64,000 nt of DNA from Edaphobacter dinghuensis. Lineage in GTDB: Bacteria; Acidobacteriota; Terriglobia; Terriglobales; Acidobacteriaceae. The notes beneath the pieces are model-generated. The model searched no databases and was not told the origin of the DNA. It saw only the letters and a list, made by a program, of their open reading frames with translations. The stretch's first letter is position 1. Every line of letters begins with the position of its first letter. Made by a program: the position numbers and the translations under genes. Positions 8,385 to 17,375 of the stretch are shown piece by piece. The stretch is from assembly GCF_014640335.1 (NCBI RefSeq), contig NZ_BMGT01000004.1, positions 124,001 to 188,000 of the forward strand, given 5' to 3'.

Positions 8385-10574
8385 TTAAAAGTCGTCGAGT
8401 TCGATCCGCAGATGCTCGGGACCTCCCATTCGTACGGCGCGCAGCAGGGCTTTTCGTTCAGCCTCACGAACCCACTGCTCAAGGTCGGTCCCGCTGACCG
8501 GATTGCCGTCCAATCTGTTCGCAAGAATCTGAACTCCCTCATCAAGAGGAAAATTGAGAGCTTTGCCCATAAGAAATGTGCGTAGCAGCTTTGGCCGCAT
8601 TTCGGGGTTGGGCGCCGGGAGCACCAGGCGTTCGGCGAAGCAGTTCAAAACAGATTCATCCACGCGGCTGAGATCGGGAGTTGTGGCGATGACAAAAACC
8701 TGATTCGCCTTGACGCGGATGCCGTCAATCTCCTGCTGCAGCTGAGAGGCGATCTCTTCGGTCAGACGATCTTTTGCGTCAAAAGCGGATTGTCTCGGAG
8801 CTAATGTTTCCAGGTTTGCCAGAAAGAGAATAGCCGGTGCCATCGACCGCCCGCGTTCGAAAAGCTGAGAGAGCTGGTTGGCACTCCCGCCAAGGATCGT
8901 AGCCTTGACCTGGGCCATGGTGGGTGCCATGAAGTTCAATCCAGTGTCTTTGGCAATGGCCTTTGCTATCCGAGCGAGATCGGCGCTCGATGGGCCAATC
9001 AGGAGCAGGCTCTTGGGAATCGAAGCTCCGTGCGACCGCCATTTCTCCGATTCTTTCAGTAATGTGGAGATCACGCGAAGTCGGTCGGTGATAGTCTCGT
9101 CGACGATCAAATCGTCCCAACCAACGTTATCCTCGACGACAACATCTTTCGATCTTCGATACGCTTGGATCGCTTCGATCATGTCACTACGCGTGATACC
9201 ACCCGTGAGCTCGAGAGACCGGAGTGATCGCGCCACCTCTTTCAAATCCCGGCCGCTCAGACCTTGCGTCAGCTCGGCGACATCGTCAGGAAATTGCGAG
9301 GAAACGCCGAATTGACGAGCTTCCTGTTCAAAAGTCGCGCTTCTATCCTCACTTTGCGGAAGCGTGATCTCCATTTCCCATCCGAAGCGGGAGCGGATCG
9401 CACCATCCACCTTCTCCGGACGATTACTGATGCCGATCACGAGAACGCGAGAGCGTCCTTTAACTCCATCCCATTCTGGAAGGAAGGATTCGACAATCTC
9501 CTCACTCATCTTGTCCGCCCCGAGAGAGCCGCGCTGCGTGAACACCCCCTCACAATCGTCGACGAGCATGATGGAAGGCTGGTGGCCGCGAGCTTCTTCC
9601 CATCGGGCCCGAACCCGTTGCGCACCTTCTCCGAGCTTGTCCCCTTTGAAATCCGGGAGGGATAGCAGCTGCCAATGGCAGCGTAATGTTTCAGCAAGCG
9701 TTGAGCCGATCAAGGTTTTGCCAGTTCCTGGAGGGCCTTTCAGGAACAACCCCATCGGTGCTGCCGGATCGCCCTCCTCGAAAAGCGCGAATCTGCGAAG
9801 CAGTTCCAGTTTCTGGCGTTCTGGAATGCGTACCTTCTCCCAAAGCGCTGCTACGCGGTCGATGTCCTCGAGTTGAGCCTGCGCCCTATTTGCACCGTCT
9901 GTAGCCTGCCATTGCTGATGAAGTCGCGAAAATGCTCTTTCGGCATCCAGGATCTCGCTTCGGTGCTCTTCGATCACCCCGAGGAAGGCGACCGGAAAGA
10001 CGTCTTCTGTGCTCCAGGTGGCTCCGTCGAGAGAAAACAGAAAGGTGTTGAGCGCCGTGAACTGCCCGGATGGAGGCAGCAGCAGGAACAGCGCTTGGTG
10101 TTGCCAGCTCACGGCTACGACTGCCTTCCCGATTTCAAGGGCAGGTCCGTTATAGTCTGGGTAGCTAACGACGTCGTAATCTCTCCGAAGGCCAGGCCCA
10201 CGGACGATCCGAAGAGGCATCTGGCTGACAGGAATCCAGAGTTCTGCCTTGGCCTCTTTCAGAAAGACGCGCTTCGCATCCCGCGCGAAACGTTCCTCCC
10301 ACCCCAGATCTTGAACCAATGCGACTTTCGCTGCGTCGGCCCCGCCCTGAACGATCCTTCGGAGAAAGGAGGTCTGGTGCCGGCAGAAGCTGCGCCACAC
10401 ACGTTCAGCGTCTTCGTCGTTTGTCAGTGCTCGCAGGCGCGCGATCGTTTCTCGATAAGCTGATCTACGCCCGCTCCAATATTCATTGAGAGTGGGGGCC
10501 ATGTCATCCTTCTCCACGATGACATGGTTATTGTAGGCCGGAACGGCGACGAAATCTTCCATCAACGTATTCAT
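8385..10574 (-). CDS. Tandem AAA+ ATPase, second site degenerate
   Basis: A 729-residue protein when started at the ATG at 10574 (GGAGG 8 nt upstream). The N-terminal 240 residues are unique. AAA domain 1 has Walker A GPPGTGKT (280-287), Walker B IMLVDDCEGVF and an arginine-rich sensor region (NRPEKVDGAIRSRFG). AAA domain 2, near residue 530, has GPSSADLARIA where Walker A should be and FLANLETLAP where Walker B should be, so it probably cannot bind or hydrolyse ATP normally. The layout recalls Cdc48/NSF-type two-ring ATPases that unfold or remodel protein complexes. It is last in the primase-SSB-Rad52 operon, suggesting it remodels replication or recombination complexes of the element. Confidence 0.8.
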   Translation of the reverse strand: MNTLMEDFVAVPAYNNHVIVEKDDMAPTLNEYWSGRRSAYRETIARLRALTNDEDAERVWRSFCRHQTSFLRRIVQGGADAAKVALVQDLGWEERFARDAKRVFLKEAKAELWIPVSQMPLRIVRGPGLRRDYDVVSYPDYNGPALEIGKAVVAVSWQHQALFLLLPPSGQFTALNTFLFSLDGATWSTEDVFPVAFLGVIEEHRSEILDAERAFSRLHQQWQATDGANRAQAQLEDIDRVAALWEKVRIPERQKLELLRRFALFEEGDPAAPMGLFLKGPPGTGKTLIGSTLAETLRCHWQLLSLPDFKGDKLGEGAQRVRARWEEARGHQPSIMLVDDCEGVFTQRGSLGADKMSEEIVESFLPEWDGVKGRSRVLVIGISNRPEKVDGAIRSRFGWEMEITLPQSEDRSATFEQEARQFGVSSQFPDDVAELTQGLSGRDLKEVARSLRSLELTGGITRSDMIEAIQAYRRSKDVVVEDNVGWDDLIVDETITDRLRVISTLLKESEKWRSHGASIPKSLLLIGPSSADLARIAKAIAKDTGLNFMAPTMAQVKATILGGSANQLSQLFERGRSMAPAILFLANLETLAPRQSAFDAKDRLTEEIASQLQQEIDGIRVKANQVFVIATTPDLSRVDESVLNCFAERLVLPAPNPEMRPKLLRTFLMGKALNFPLDEGVQILANRLDGNPVSGTDLEQWVREAERKALLRAVRMGGPEHLRIELDDF

Positions 10575-10608
10575 CGCGGTTTGCCTCCATGAGGAATCGA
10601 GCGTGCTT

Positions 10609-10857
10609 TTAGGCCGCCCGATTGAGTAACTCAAAAGAATAGTTTGGAACGGCACACATAGCAGGGGCCGGGCCTGGACCTGGATCGTCCGGCGGCGGAG
10701 ACGGAAGCTTCACCTTGGCCAGATCCGATGAACCGCATGCGGTGCAGTATTCGGTCGGAGAGTTATTGATCGCATCGCACGACCTGCAATAGCGCGCCTC
10801 TGCGATCGGAATGCTGACAAAACGAGATTTCTTACGGAACGTAACAATGGTTCCCAT
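10609..10857 (-). CDS. Zinc-ribbon small protein
   Basis: An 82-residue protein started at MGTIVTFRKK (10857, AGAGG 7 nt upstream). It carries a CRSC...CTAC zinc ribbon and a proline-rich C-terminal part (SPPPDDPGPGPAPA). It is probably a small nucleic-acid- or protein-binding factor, located between the Rad52-like gene and the AAA+ gene of the same operon. Confidence 0.65.
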   Translation of the reverse strand: MGTIVTFRKKSRFVSIPIAEARYCRSCDAINNSPTEYCTACGSSDLAKVKLPSPPPDDPGPGPAPAMCAVPNYSFELLNRAA

Positions 10858-10885
10858 TGTGCTACCTCTACGTGTGGGCTCCATG

Positions 10886-11788
10886 CTAGGCGGCGTGCTG
10901 CTGCGCAATGGATTCCATGTTTTCAAGCAGTTCGGTCAAGGCCTGGAGACTGGGAATGGACATTCCTGACGTGATCTGGAGGTCCCCCATCTCCTCCATC
11001 AGCTGTGCGGTGCCGAGAACCCTTGTCAGGGTTTTTATTCGGTTGGCACGTCGCGCCGCCGCTTCCATCCAGCGAAGCACCTCGGTTTGGCAATCTCGGG
11101 TCAAAATTGCCCGGGCAGACTGGCATTGCCCAACCCGGTGCAGGATCTCAAGATAGATCGGTTCACCCAGGCAGCTCTTGAAGCTCTCGATCCTACTTGT
11201 AATTCGGGTGTCGAGAAAATTCCTGGGAGTAGACTGCGTTGAAACAGAAGCCGAGGGGACAACAATGCGAGAAGTTCCCGGCAACGCCCACTGCGGGAGC
11301 TCTGGTACCGACACTGGACTTCCTGCGCCATCCAGCCTGACCCAAGCTTCGCCTAGGCTGTAGAGATAGCGTCCGAGTCCGAAGCGGCTGCAGGCCCGGC
11401 GCAAGGCCTGAGATTCGGCGCGTGCAAGGGCATTTTTTTCATCCGCCCACCGCTCGCCAGTTCCAGGTTTTGTTCCGAACCCGTGAATGGTTAGGTGGCA
11501 CAGAACGAATATTTTGCCGCTCTGCACGGTTCCACCGCGCTCCGGTCGTGGAACACCGGAGATCGCATTGACCGAATAGCGATCATGCCAGCCCGAGGGT
11601 CCTACAACTTCATTGAGCCGGTCCGTGTATGCACGAGGATCAACGTAGGCCAGCAGTTTCCCCTTGCTTCGATCGGGCGTCCTTTCCTCTACAAGCCATC
11701 GAATGATTTCCGGGGGAAACGGCTGAGAGAGCTTCTCTTCCAGCGAGCGGCGCTCCTCCGCTGTGAGCCGACCTCCACGCGTTTCCAT
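10886..11788 (-). CDS. Rad52/Rad22-family single-strand annealing protein
   Basis: A 300-residue protein. The N-terminal 160 residues carry the Rad52-family core: LLAYVDPRAYTDRLNEVVG followed by GWHDRYSV, a beta hairpin (VLCHLTIHGFG), and WADEKNALARAESQALRRACSRFGLGRYLYSL. Proteins of this family bind single-stranded DNA and anneal complementary strands. The C-terminal half is helical and unassigned. It is encoded 27 nt past the SSB gene, which fits a recombination or replication-repair pair used during transfer and establishment of the ICE. Confidence 0.85.
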   Translation of the reverse strand: METRGGRLTAEERRSLEEKLSQPFPPEIIRWLVEERTPDRSKGKLLAYVDPRAYTDRLNEVVGPSGWHDRYSVNAISGVPRPERGGTVQSGKIFVLCHLTIHGFGTKPGTGERWADEKNALARAESQALRRACSRFGLGRYLYSLGEAWVRLDGAGSPVSVPELPQWALPGTSRIVVPSASVSTQSTPRNFLDTRITSRIESFKSCLGEPIYLEILHRVGQCQSARAILTRDCQTEVLRWMEAAARRANRIKTLTRVLGTAQLMEEMGDLQITSGMSIPSLQALTELLENMESIAQQHAA

Positions 11789-11815
11789 ACTGCGCCTCCT
11801 TGAAGGTGGTAGCCG

Positions 11816-12310
11816 TCAAAACGGAATTTCGTCGTCGTATGCAGGCTCACCGTAGGTGTTTGCCATTGCTTCCTGTGGAACGGGCGAATGGTTGAACTCT
11901 CCGTTGCCGTTCGATTGTGTAGATGTGGAATGCCCGCGATGGCCGTTACCGTTCTGCCCGTTCCGCGAAGAATCAAACGGCGACAGGAGACTGATGTCCA
12001 GAATCAAGACCTCGGTCCGGTATCGCTTCTCTCCAGACGACTTGTCCGTCCACGAGCGTGTCTGCTGCTTACCTTCGATGAAGATCTTCGAGCCCTTCTG
12101 GACGTAGTCTCGGATGACATCCGCACGTTTGTTCAACGCAACGAGGTAGTGCCACTCGGTGCGATCGTGATATTCACCCATCTCGTCCCTGAATCGCTCG
12201 GTTGTTGCCAGTGAGAAGTTGGCTACCCGAGTGCCACTCGGCAGAACCTTGATCTCTGGGTCTTGCCCAACGTTTCCGAGAAAAATAACCTTGTTCACGT
12301 CCTTCGACAT
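11816..12310 (-). CDS. ssb: Single-stranded DNA-binding protein
   Basis: A 164-residue protein with the SSB OB fold: VNKVIFLGNVGQDPEIK at the N-terminus, NFSLATTE, EWHYLVALNKRADVIRDYVQKG and IFIEGKQQTR. A Gly/Asn/Ser-rich linker leads to the acidic tip DDEIPF, the protein-interaction tail typical of bacterial SSB. It coats single-stranded DNA during replication and transfer. It precedes the Rad52-like gene in the primase operon and is likely an element-specific copy. Confidence 0.95.
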   Translation of the reverse strand: MSKDVNKVIFLGNVGQDPEIKVLPSGTRVANFSLATTERFRDEMGEYHDRTEWHYLVALNKRADVIRDYVQKGSKIFIEGKQQTRSWTDKSSGEKRYRTEVLILDISLLSPFDSSRNGQNGNGHRGHSTSTQSNGNGEFNHSPVPQEAMANTYGEPAYDDEIPF

Positions 12311-12374
12311 GGTGTTTGCTCCTTGTTTATTTACAAAGTCTGGTGTCGATCACCGAAATCTGGTGGCGCTACCG

Positions 12375-12623
12375 CTAGGCGTGCCGAAACCACCTGGCGT
12401 TGGCCACGCCGAAGCCTCCCTGTCCGTCGTCGTAGGTAAGCCACTGCCTGTGCAATTTGGCTGGAATGACAACAGCCAACGGTTCGTAGATCTGGGTGAC
12501 GACGAAACAGCGATTCGCGTTCGGCCCCAGTCCGTCAATGCGGCGGTGTTGGTTCCAAGGTCTCCTGGAACCACGGCGAATGACGACCATATCCCCTGGG
12601 TAGAACTTATCGCTAGAGTTCAT
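12375..12623 (-). CDS. Small hypothetical protein
   Basis: An 82-residue protein started at MNSSDKFYPGDMVVIRRGSR (12623, GGAGG 4 nt upstream). The sequence suggests a small beta-barrel (FYPGDMVVIRR, RCFVVTQIYEPLAVVI). No family is recognised. It belongs to the string of small genes between primase and SSB. Confidence 0.6.
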   Translation of the reverse strand: MNSSDKFYPGDMVVIRRGSRRPWNQHRRIDGLGPNANRCFVVTQIYEPLAVVIPAKLHRQWLTYDDGQGGFGVANARWFRHA

Positions 12624-12752
12624 GCTCCCTCCTATGCAATGGGTGAGTGTGATCGCAGCGACAGAAGACCTCAAAGCTAGCTCGCGCTGCTTTCAGGCCT
12701 TCGCTAGCGGCTGTCCGAACCCGCAGTCGCCTAAGTGAGAAGAATCCCCACC

Positions 12753-13013
12753 TTAGAGAGCTTTGCTGGATTTGCTCTCGCCTTCCAGCAAACTAGCGAG
12801 TTTCTCACTGCTCATACAGGCGGGCTTGCACTTCCGTACCGAATACCCCGCAGCGCGAGCATTCTGCCGGAACGTGTCGAACTCCCAGGGTGCCAGCCGC
12901 ACACCTCCGGTCTCGGCAAAGATCCGGTTGTATTCGCGTTCCGCCTCAGGAGTATTGGGAAAGACGCTGGTGAAACCATTGCTTCCCGTCATGTAGCTGA
13001 AATCAGCTTGCAT
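12753..13013 (-). CDS. Small hypothetical protein
   Basis: An 86-residue protein started at MQADFSYMTG (13013, GAGG 11 nt upstream). It contains EREYNRIFAETGGVRLAPWEFDTFRQNARAAGY, likely helical, with two Cys near the C-terminus. No known family. It is part of the small-gene string in the primase operon. Confidence 0.55.
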   Translation of the reverse strand: MQADFSYMTGSNGFTSVFPNTPEAEREYNRIFAETGGVRLAPWEFDTFRQNARAAGYSVRKCKPACMSSEKLASLLEGESKSSKAL

Positions 13014-13070
13014 ATTGAGAATCCTCAAAGCCCGTTATTGGAGGGTATCCGGTGACAAATGGAGCGATGC

Positions 13071-13547
13071 TCAACTCTCCAAGGGCATAGCTTTTGGTTC
13101 GACTGAAACCTTCACCGCATTCCGGCCACGTAATTTGCGAGTTTTGATACGCCCATCGGCGGCAGCTGTGCGCCAGTAGTTGTTTGTCTGATCGGTCCCA
13201 ATCCTCTTCCCGTCTCCGTAGGCGTGATAAAGGGAGTTCAGCATCCAGTACCGCGGCGACGAATCAAGAGCGGCCAGCGTGTCCAGAAGCGCCTTGGTCG
13301 TGCAGAGCCGGAAACACTCATCGCCGCCACCGTGGCGCACCAAAAGATATACGCTGGAATACCATTTCACGACGCGGTAATGGTGGCAGTGGCTGTCGAG
13401 TCCGCCACAGCGGCCTGGCTCATCATGGATGAGACTCTGACCCTCGTGGAGCTCAGGGGCATTCGGTCTACGAACCATGGGTGCATCATTCGGCTGCCAC
13501 TTGTAGCCGAACTCACCGTTTACCGTGGGTTTATCACAGCAGCACAT
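13071..13547 (-). CDS. Hypothetical protein with possible DNA-binding C-terminus
   Basis: A 158-residue protein with AAGGA 4 nt before the ATG. It starts MCCCDKP and has more Cys/His (GRCGGLDSHCHHY), so metal binding is possible. The C-terminal part NYWRTAAADGRIKTRKLRGRN resembles the recognition region of MerR/excisionase-type helix-turn-helix proteins (inference). A decayed copy exists on the plus strand near 6412-6556, showing that this family is duplicated within the element. Confidence 0.6.
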   Translation of the reverse strand: MCCCDKPTVNGEFGYKWQPNDAPMVRRPNAPELHEGQSLIHDEPGRCGGLDSHCHHYRVVKWYSSVYLLVRHGGGDECFRLCTTKALLDTLAALDSSPRYWMLNSLYHAYGDGKRIGTDQTNNYWRTAAADGRIKTRKLRGRNAVKVSVEPKAMPLES

Positions 13548-13643
13548 GGAGTCCTTTCCTTCTCAAGCAGACTTGCCGAGAGCAAAAAAGAGAAACCCAC
13601 CGTAAAGGTGGGAGAGTGGTCATGGGAGAAAGATGCCTGTGAG

Positions 13644-14039
13644 TCAATCGCTCGTATCGAAGCTCCGGGTCTCAAGACACTTTCTGCAACGAATGGTGTG
13701 AAGAAATTGGTAAGTAGTGATGTCTTGCCAGTCGTGCTCACATTCGGCGAATCGGAAGTAGCGCACCCTCCCGGCTTCACGGTCCGCAATCATGGCAAAG
13801 CCCTCAGCATAGCCGTAGACGTAAAACATGTTGATATTCTCGAGCGGACCATTGGGGATGAGCTGGGCCTGTTTGAATTCGACCGCGCTAGGGCTGTAAA
13901 TGAAGAACGCGGATTCCGTAAACTCCCTTTCGCTGATTTCTTTCCAGTTCGGTGGAAGCGCATTGGGATGGACAGATGGAAAACCGCTCTGGCGAAGCTG
14001 ACCATCCACGTCAGTGCTATGTACAAGGTCGAGCAGCAT
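13644..14039 (-). CDS. Hypothetical protein with C-terminal zinc-binding pattern
   Basis: A 131-residue protein. Its C-terminal block CEHDWQDITTYQFLHTIRCRKC has the C-x2-H...C-x2-C spacing of a small zinc finger. The front part is mixed alpha/beta. The opposite strand carries a longer open frame, but the zinc pattern and operon direction favour this reading. No family name can be given. Confidence 0.6.
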   Translation of the reverse strand: MLLDLVHSTDVDGQLRQSGFPSVHPNALPPNWKEISEREFTESAFFIYSPSAVEFKQAQLIPNGPLENINMFYVYGYAEGFAMIADREAGRVRYFRFAECEHDWQDITTYQFLHTIRCRKCLETRSFDTSD

Positions 14040-14078
14040 AGAAATACCCCATCGTTGGAATGCAGATCGGAAGCCAAC

Positions 14079-14375
14079 TCACTCGTCCGGTGTGTGAACG
14101 ACAACACGATTTCCGACCTGCATGGCTTGGTCCCAGACAACCTCCATGAACATCAATTCAGGAACCTGGATACCGAAGCGCCTTAGAATTGGCCGATAGT
14201 ATTCCACGTCTTGATTCGTACAGCCTGCGTTCGTGTCGCCAAGATTGCTGTAGAGCATCTTGCCCTTTTCGCTGCAGATGGTGCAGAACACATAGTTCAG
14301 TGGCCGGTCGTAGCCCATCGTCACCGTGACTTTTCTCCTCTTGCGGTCGACTGCATGAAAGATGTGTTGAGACAT
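14079..14375 (-). CDS. Small hypothetical protein
   Basis: A 98-residue protein started at MSQHIFHAVDRKRRKVTVTMGYD (14375, GGAGG 4 nt upstream). It is beta-rich with two Cys (VFCTICSEKGK). No family is recognised. The regular spacing to its neighbours supports membership in the primase operon. Confidence 0.6.
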   Translation of the reverse strand: MSQHIFHAVDRKRRKVTVTMGYDRPLNYVFCTICSEKGKMLYSNLGDTNAGCTNQDVEYYRPILRRFGIQVPELMFMEVVWDQAMQVGNRVVVHTPDE

Positions 14376-14431
14376 CGCTCCTCCTGACGGCTCCCCGATC
14401 TGAGGCTGTAATCGCAATGTCGTGATTGCAC

Positions 14432-15082
14432 CTACGGCTTCGGTGGAATCGCGACGTGTGCGTGTTTGCAGCGACGACATACGACAGCGTTTGTGACAGA
14501 GCACACTGTCGCTACGAACTTCGCGGGGATTGCATGCTTTTCACCGGAGTTGGTGTGAAACAACGGGATTGTCGTTCCGCTGCCATCCTCATCTGCATTT
14601 AAGGCGGCAGCGGCCGCCATAACCCCGGAGCGCCCACGAAAGAGCAGACTGGACGCGATGCGGGGACGTCCACCAGTCACCGGCATGGTCAGCGAATGTC
14701 GCGTAATGGCAAGTTCATATGTTCTGTCGATCCGCAACATCTCGATCCGGACAAGGTTCTCCGCGATGACGATTGCGTGGCGGCCATTACCGCCGAAGGA
14801 ATCCAGCGGCTGCAGCCACGGGATTGGTTGGCCCTCGTTATCCACAAATCCGCAGTACCGACCCAGATTTTCTGTCGCACCACCAGACTCGGTTCCCTTG
14901 AGAACAAATCGGTGGGCGAAATGTTGATGCTCAACAGAGATACCCGGAAAACAGTAGATACCAGCGTTGTCACAGGCGCGTAGGATTTCCCACGGCAAAG
15001 AGAGGCCGTGCCTGGCAAGCCGTGACTCTGCCGACTCCATGGGAGCCTTACTCGACGTTCGCTGTGATCTCAGCCGCGCCAT
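14432..15082 (-). CDS. Hypothetical protein coupled to primase
   Basis: A 216-residue protein started at the ATG at 15082, which has a GGAGG site; the start lies 13 nt inside the primase gene. It has a C-terminal CSVTNAVVCRRC metal-binding pattern. The middle (VIAENLVRIEMLRIDRTYELAITRH) is alpha/beta. Overlap with the primase gene suggests the two products work together in DNA synthesis. No family is recognised. Confidence 0.65.
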   Translation of the reverse strand: MARLRSQRTSSKAPMESAESRLARHGLSLPWEILRACDNAGIYCFPGISVEHQHFAHRFVLKGTESGGATENLGRYCGFVDNEGQPIPWLQPLDSFGGNGRHAIVIAENLVRIEMLRIDRTYELAITRHSLTMPVTGGRPRIASSLLFRGRSGVMAAAAALNADEDGSGTTIPLFHTNSGEKHAIPAKFVATVCSVTNAVVCRRCKHAHVAIPPKP

Positions 15083-16059
15083 GACGAACCCCTCCTTGTG
15101 CCGTTGAACTGCGGAATCGGTCTGCCGACAGCCTCCCGAATGTCTTCCTTGCGGCAGCCTGCAAAACATTTGTAGACAAGCGGGTTGGATTTGAGGATCT
15201 TCAAATTGTCCCCATGACGGTCCCGGCCCGCCTGTGCGCAGGATGGACAGCGCGCCACCCAGTTCCGTCGATCGCGTATCCGAGCGTTGACCTGGACATA
15301 TTCGAGAATGCGAAATTCTGTCGTTCCGGAGCCGGAGACTGGCGCTATGTACGGTTTCGGCTCTGGTGGGCGATAAGCCTCTGGCAGTTTCATGCCCCGG
15401 ATGAAGGTCTTTAGTTCAGCCTCCGTCACCTTCTTCAGGCTCTCGAGATAATCCAGTTGCGCCTCCGGATTGACGTCGGCTTCGTAGAACCAATAACGCC
15501 GATTTGTCTTCAGCTGAACTCCAAGTGGCGCCCGTATAGCATTTCCGTAGCCACCTTCATCGATGTGGTCCTGCTTAGGGAAGACCTCGATGCCTTGCTT
15601 AATGCCACCACCGACGATGGGCACGCCTATTCTCAGGGCGAGGTTGTATATATAGATGCGAGCCTCCGATGCCAGCACGGGGGCTTCAAAGAACACCCAC
15701 AGATGGGCTCCACGGCTGGAGGCTTCTAGCGCGGCTTGCACGTTGTCCTGTTTGAGTTCCCACTGCAGCTTTGACAGCGCCTCGAAGGCCCCATCGAAAT
15801 CCGCATCGATCGCCACCCACTTACAGCGTTGCGTCTTGGGATTGGTCGAAAACAGATTAATCGTGACATACCCGTCCAGATGCATGCGGATGACGTCCGC
15901 ATTCATCGGCTTCGGCCGCCTGGGTCCGCTGTACTCCGCGAGCGTATAGATCACGCTTCCATCCGACAGCCTGCGAGCCATTCCATAGGCGAGACGGTTG
16001 ACGAAGAGCCGTATATAGCGATCCGCAGTTTCACGCCCGACGCGAAAATGCTCGACCAT
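15070..16059 (-). CDS. Archaeo-eukaryotic primase (TOTE/LigD-type) with zinc module
   Basis: A 329-residue protein. The catalytic metal motif is VAIDADFDG (Asp85, Asp87), followed by ASSRGAHLWVFFE, the SxH-type nucleotide-binding motif of AEP primases, and a later acidic strand GIEVFPKQD. The C-terminus (about 265-305) has CPSC and CFAGC, a CHC2-like zinc ribbon. This matches the primase domain known from TOTE conflict systems and mobile-element primases. It likely makes primers for second-strand synthesis of the transferred ICE. It heads the SSB-Rad52-AAA operon and is preceded by the shared ICE promoter at 16086-16115. Confidence 0.85.
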   Translation of the reverse strand: MVEHFRVGRETADRYIRLFVNRLAYGMARRLSDGSVIYTLAEYSGPRRPKPMNADVIRMHLDGYVTINLFSTNPKTQRCKWVAIDADFDGAFEALSKLQWELKQDNVQAALEASSRGAHLWVFFEAPVLASEARIYIYNLALRIGVPIVGGGIKQGIEVFPKQDHIDEGGYGNAIRAPLGVQLKTNRRYWFYEADVNPEAQLDYLESLKKVTEAELKTFIRGMKLPEAYRPPEPKPYIAPVSGSGTTEFRILEYVQVNARIRDRRNWVARCPSCAQAGRDRHGDNLKILKSNPLVYKCFAGCRKEDIREAVGRPIPQFNGTRRGSSWRG

Positions 16060-16085
16060 GACTACACCTCCCTCTAGCCGGTGTG

Positions 16086-16115
16086 GTTGTAACCCGGTTC
16101 CAAAACTCGGTCAAA
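16086..16115 (-). promoter_or_regulatory. Shared ICE promoter, copy 1 (primase operon)
   Basis: Minus-strand TTGACC (16109-16114), 17-bp spacer starting GAGTTTTGGA, then TACAAC (16086-16091). The primase ATG is 27 nt past the -10. The same sequence, extending beyond the -35, recurs at seven other sites. Confidence 0.65.
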
Positions 16116-16207
16116 TTCGCCGGAATTACTGCCGGATGTCCACACTCTCAGAACGAGTAGGCCGCGCGGGTGGGCCATGGGACGATAAACCCACCAACGC
16201 AAAATAC

Positions 16208-16570
16208 TCAGGCTTCAGCAATTTCGGGCCACTGGAGAAGCAATTCCGGATGCTCGACGAACCGGAACAGGTCATATTCAGCGAAGGCCTCTTCGAAGCC
16301 TTCGGTTGTGAAGTGCGAGTCATCGACGTCCTCAAAACAGAGCATGTACCAATCTCCGCGGTGACGGTCATAGACGTAAATGGCGCCGGATGCCTCTTCC
16401 CCTGGCACCATCGGCACAACCATCATGCCCCTCGGAGTCTGTATCAGACGGCCCAGGACGGCTTCACTCACCGACAGGAATGCCTCCAATGTCTGCTGAG
16501 GATTTGCGCCGGTGTAGTCGCGCCAGTTGAACATGTGACGGACGGTCATGTCTCCTAAGCTGAGTTGCAT
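16208..16570 (-). CDS. Hypothetical acidic protein
   Basis: A 120-residue protein with AAGGAG 7 nt before the ATG. Strands such as GAIYVYDRHRGDWYMLCFEDVDD and an acidic helical end (EGFEEAFAEYDLFRFVEHPELL) are visible. It overlaps the membrane-protein gene upstream by 16 nt. Function unknown. Confidence 0.65.
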   Translation of the reverse strand: MQLSLGDMTVRHMFNWRDYTGANPQQTLEAFLSVSEAVLGRLIQTPRGMMVVPMVPGEEASGAIYVYDRHRGDWYMLCFEDVDDSHFTTEGFEEAFAEYDLFRFVEHPELLLQWPEIAEA

Positions 16571-16890
16571 GTTGCTTCTCCTTTCTCCTCTCGGAGTTCA
16601 ATAAGTTCGGTTGGTGGAATCTCGATCACCGCTTGGTGCAGGGCTAATGTGCGAACCGCGTACACCCAGAGGTTCAGGAGTGTGCCTGCGAGGACGCTCA
16701 GAAGCACGGTGAAGATCCCAAATTCGACTTGATTCAGGACCAGGGAAATACCTTGAGAAAGAATTTGTGCGATCGCAAAGACGTTCATGACTGTGACGGC
16801 GATTGCGAGGCAAAGACGGCGAAGGAACAAACGACGGACAAAGGCGTGGACGTATGCTTCCGTCCCGACAACGATGTAGCGGTTGCGCAT
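16555..16890 (-). CDS. Small membrane protein
   Basis: A 111-residue protein with AAGGAG 5 nt before the ATG. It has two hydrophobic segments (LCLAIAVTVMNVFAIAQIL and FGIFTVLLSVLAGTLLNLWVYAV) with a basic N-terminus and a charged cytoplasmic tail. No family is recognised. It precedes the overlapping acidic protein gene in a two-gene unit. Confidence 0.65.
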   Translation of the reverse strand: MRNRYIVVGTEAYVHAFVRRLFLRRLCLAIAVTVMNVFAIAQILSQGISLVLNQVEFGIFTVLLSVLAGTLLNLWVYAVRTLALHQAVIEIPPTELIELREEKGEATCNSA

Positions 16891-17375
16891 GGGATCTCCT
16901 TAGTACGGTTGAGCGGCGGGGATTCCGTGAGTTTTCAGACCGGAAGAGAAGACACGCAAACCACTCAATGTCTCGTAGCGACGACATCGATCACTTGCAC
17001 ATAGGGTCAATGTGTGTGGCTCAGTTCACGAGCTGGATCGCGACTTTAACCTCATCGGTCTCAAGTCAGGAGACGGCGCGAACACTCTTCGGGGGGCCAT
17101 TTCTCGAACCACCTAGAGCGACAGATCATTGCCAATGCACGGTGAGACCTGTCCTAAGCCGGCGAGTGATGAAGCCAAATGTCCAGCGAATAGCGATCTC
17201 CAGACTTCCAATGCATCGTCTGCCCAAACTTAACCCAAAAATAAGGGGAGTCAGAACGTAACTTATAGACTCGCGGCTTTTTAGCCTCGGGCGAGCCGGG
17301 GCAATGGGAGGTAGTAACAGGTCAATAGGAGGTCAATGAACAACTGTGATGGCTCTCGAACCGAGAGTTGATGCA
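16891..17375. other. Gene-free region between transfer and replication modules
   Basis: No credible gene in 485 nt. It contains an imperfect hairpin near 17271-17296, a repeated AGGTCAAT (two copies about 12 nt apart, near 17320-17335), and an inverted repeat CTCTCG-AAC-CGAGAG near 17352-17366. It sits next to a replication-relaxation/MobC-like gene, so an origin of transfer is a possibility, but no nic consensus is recognised. Confidence 0.35.

Noticed and set aside
13224..14186. 320-residue open frame on the plus strand
   Set aside because: It covers two minus-strand genes with ribosome sites and zinc-type patterns; its own composition is unlike a real protein.
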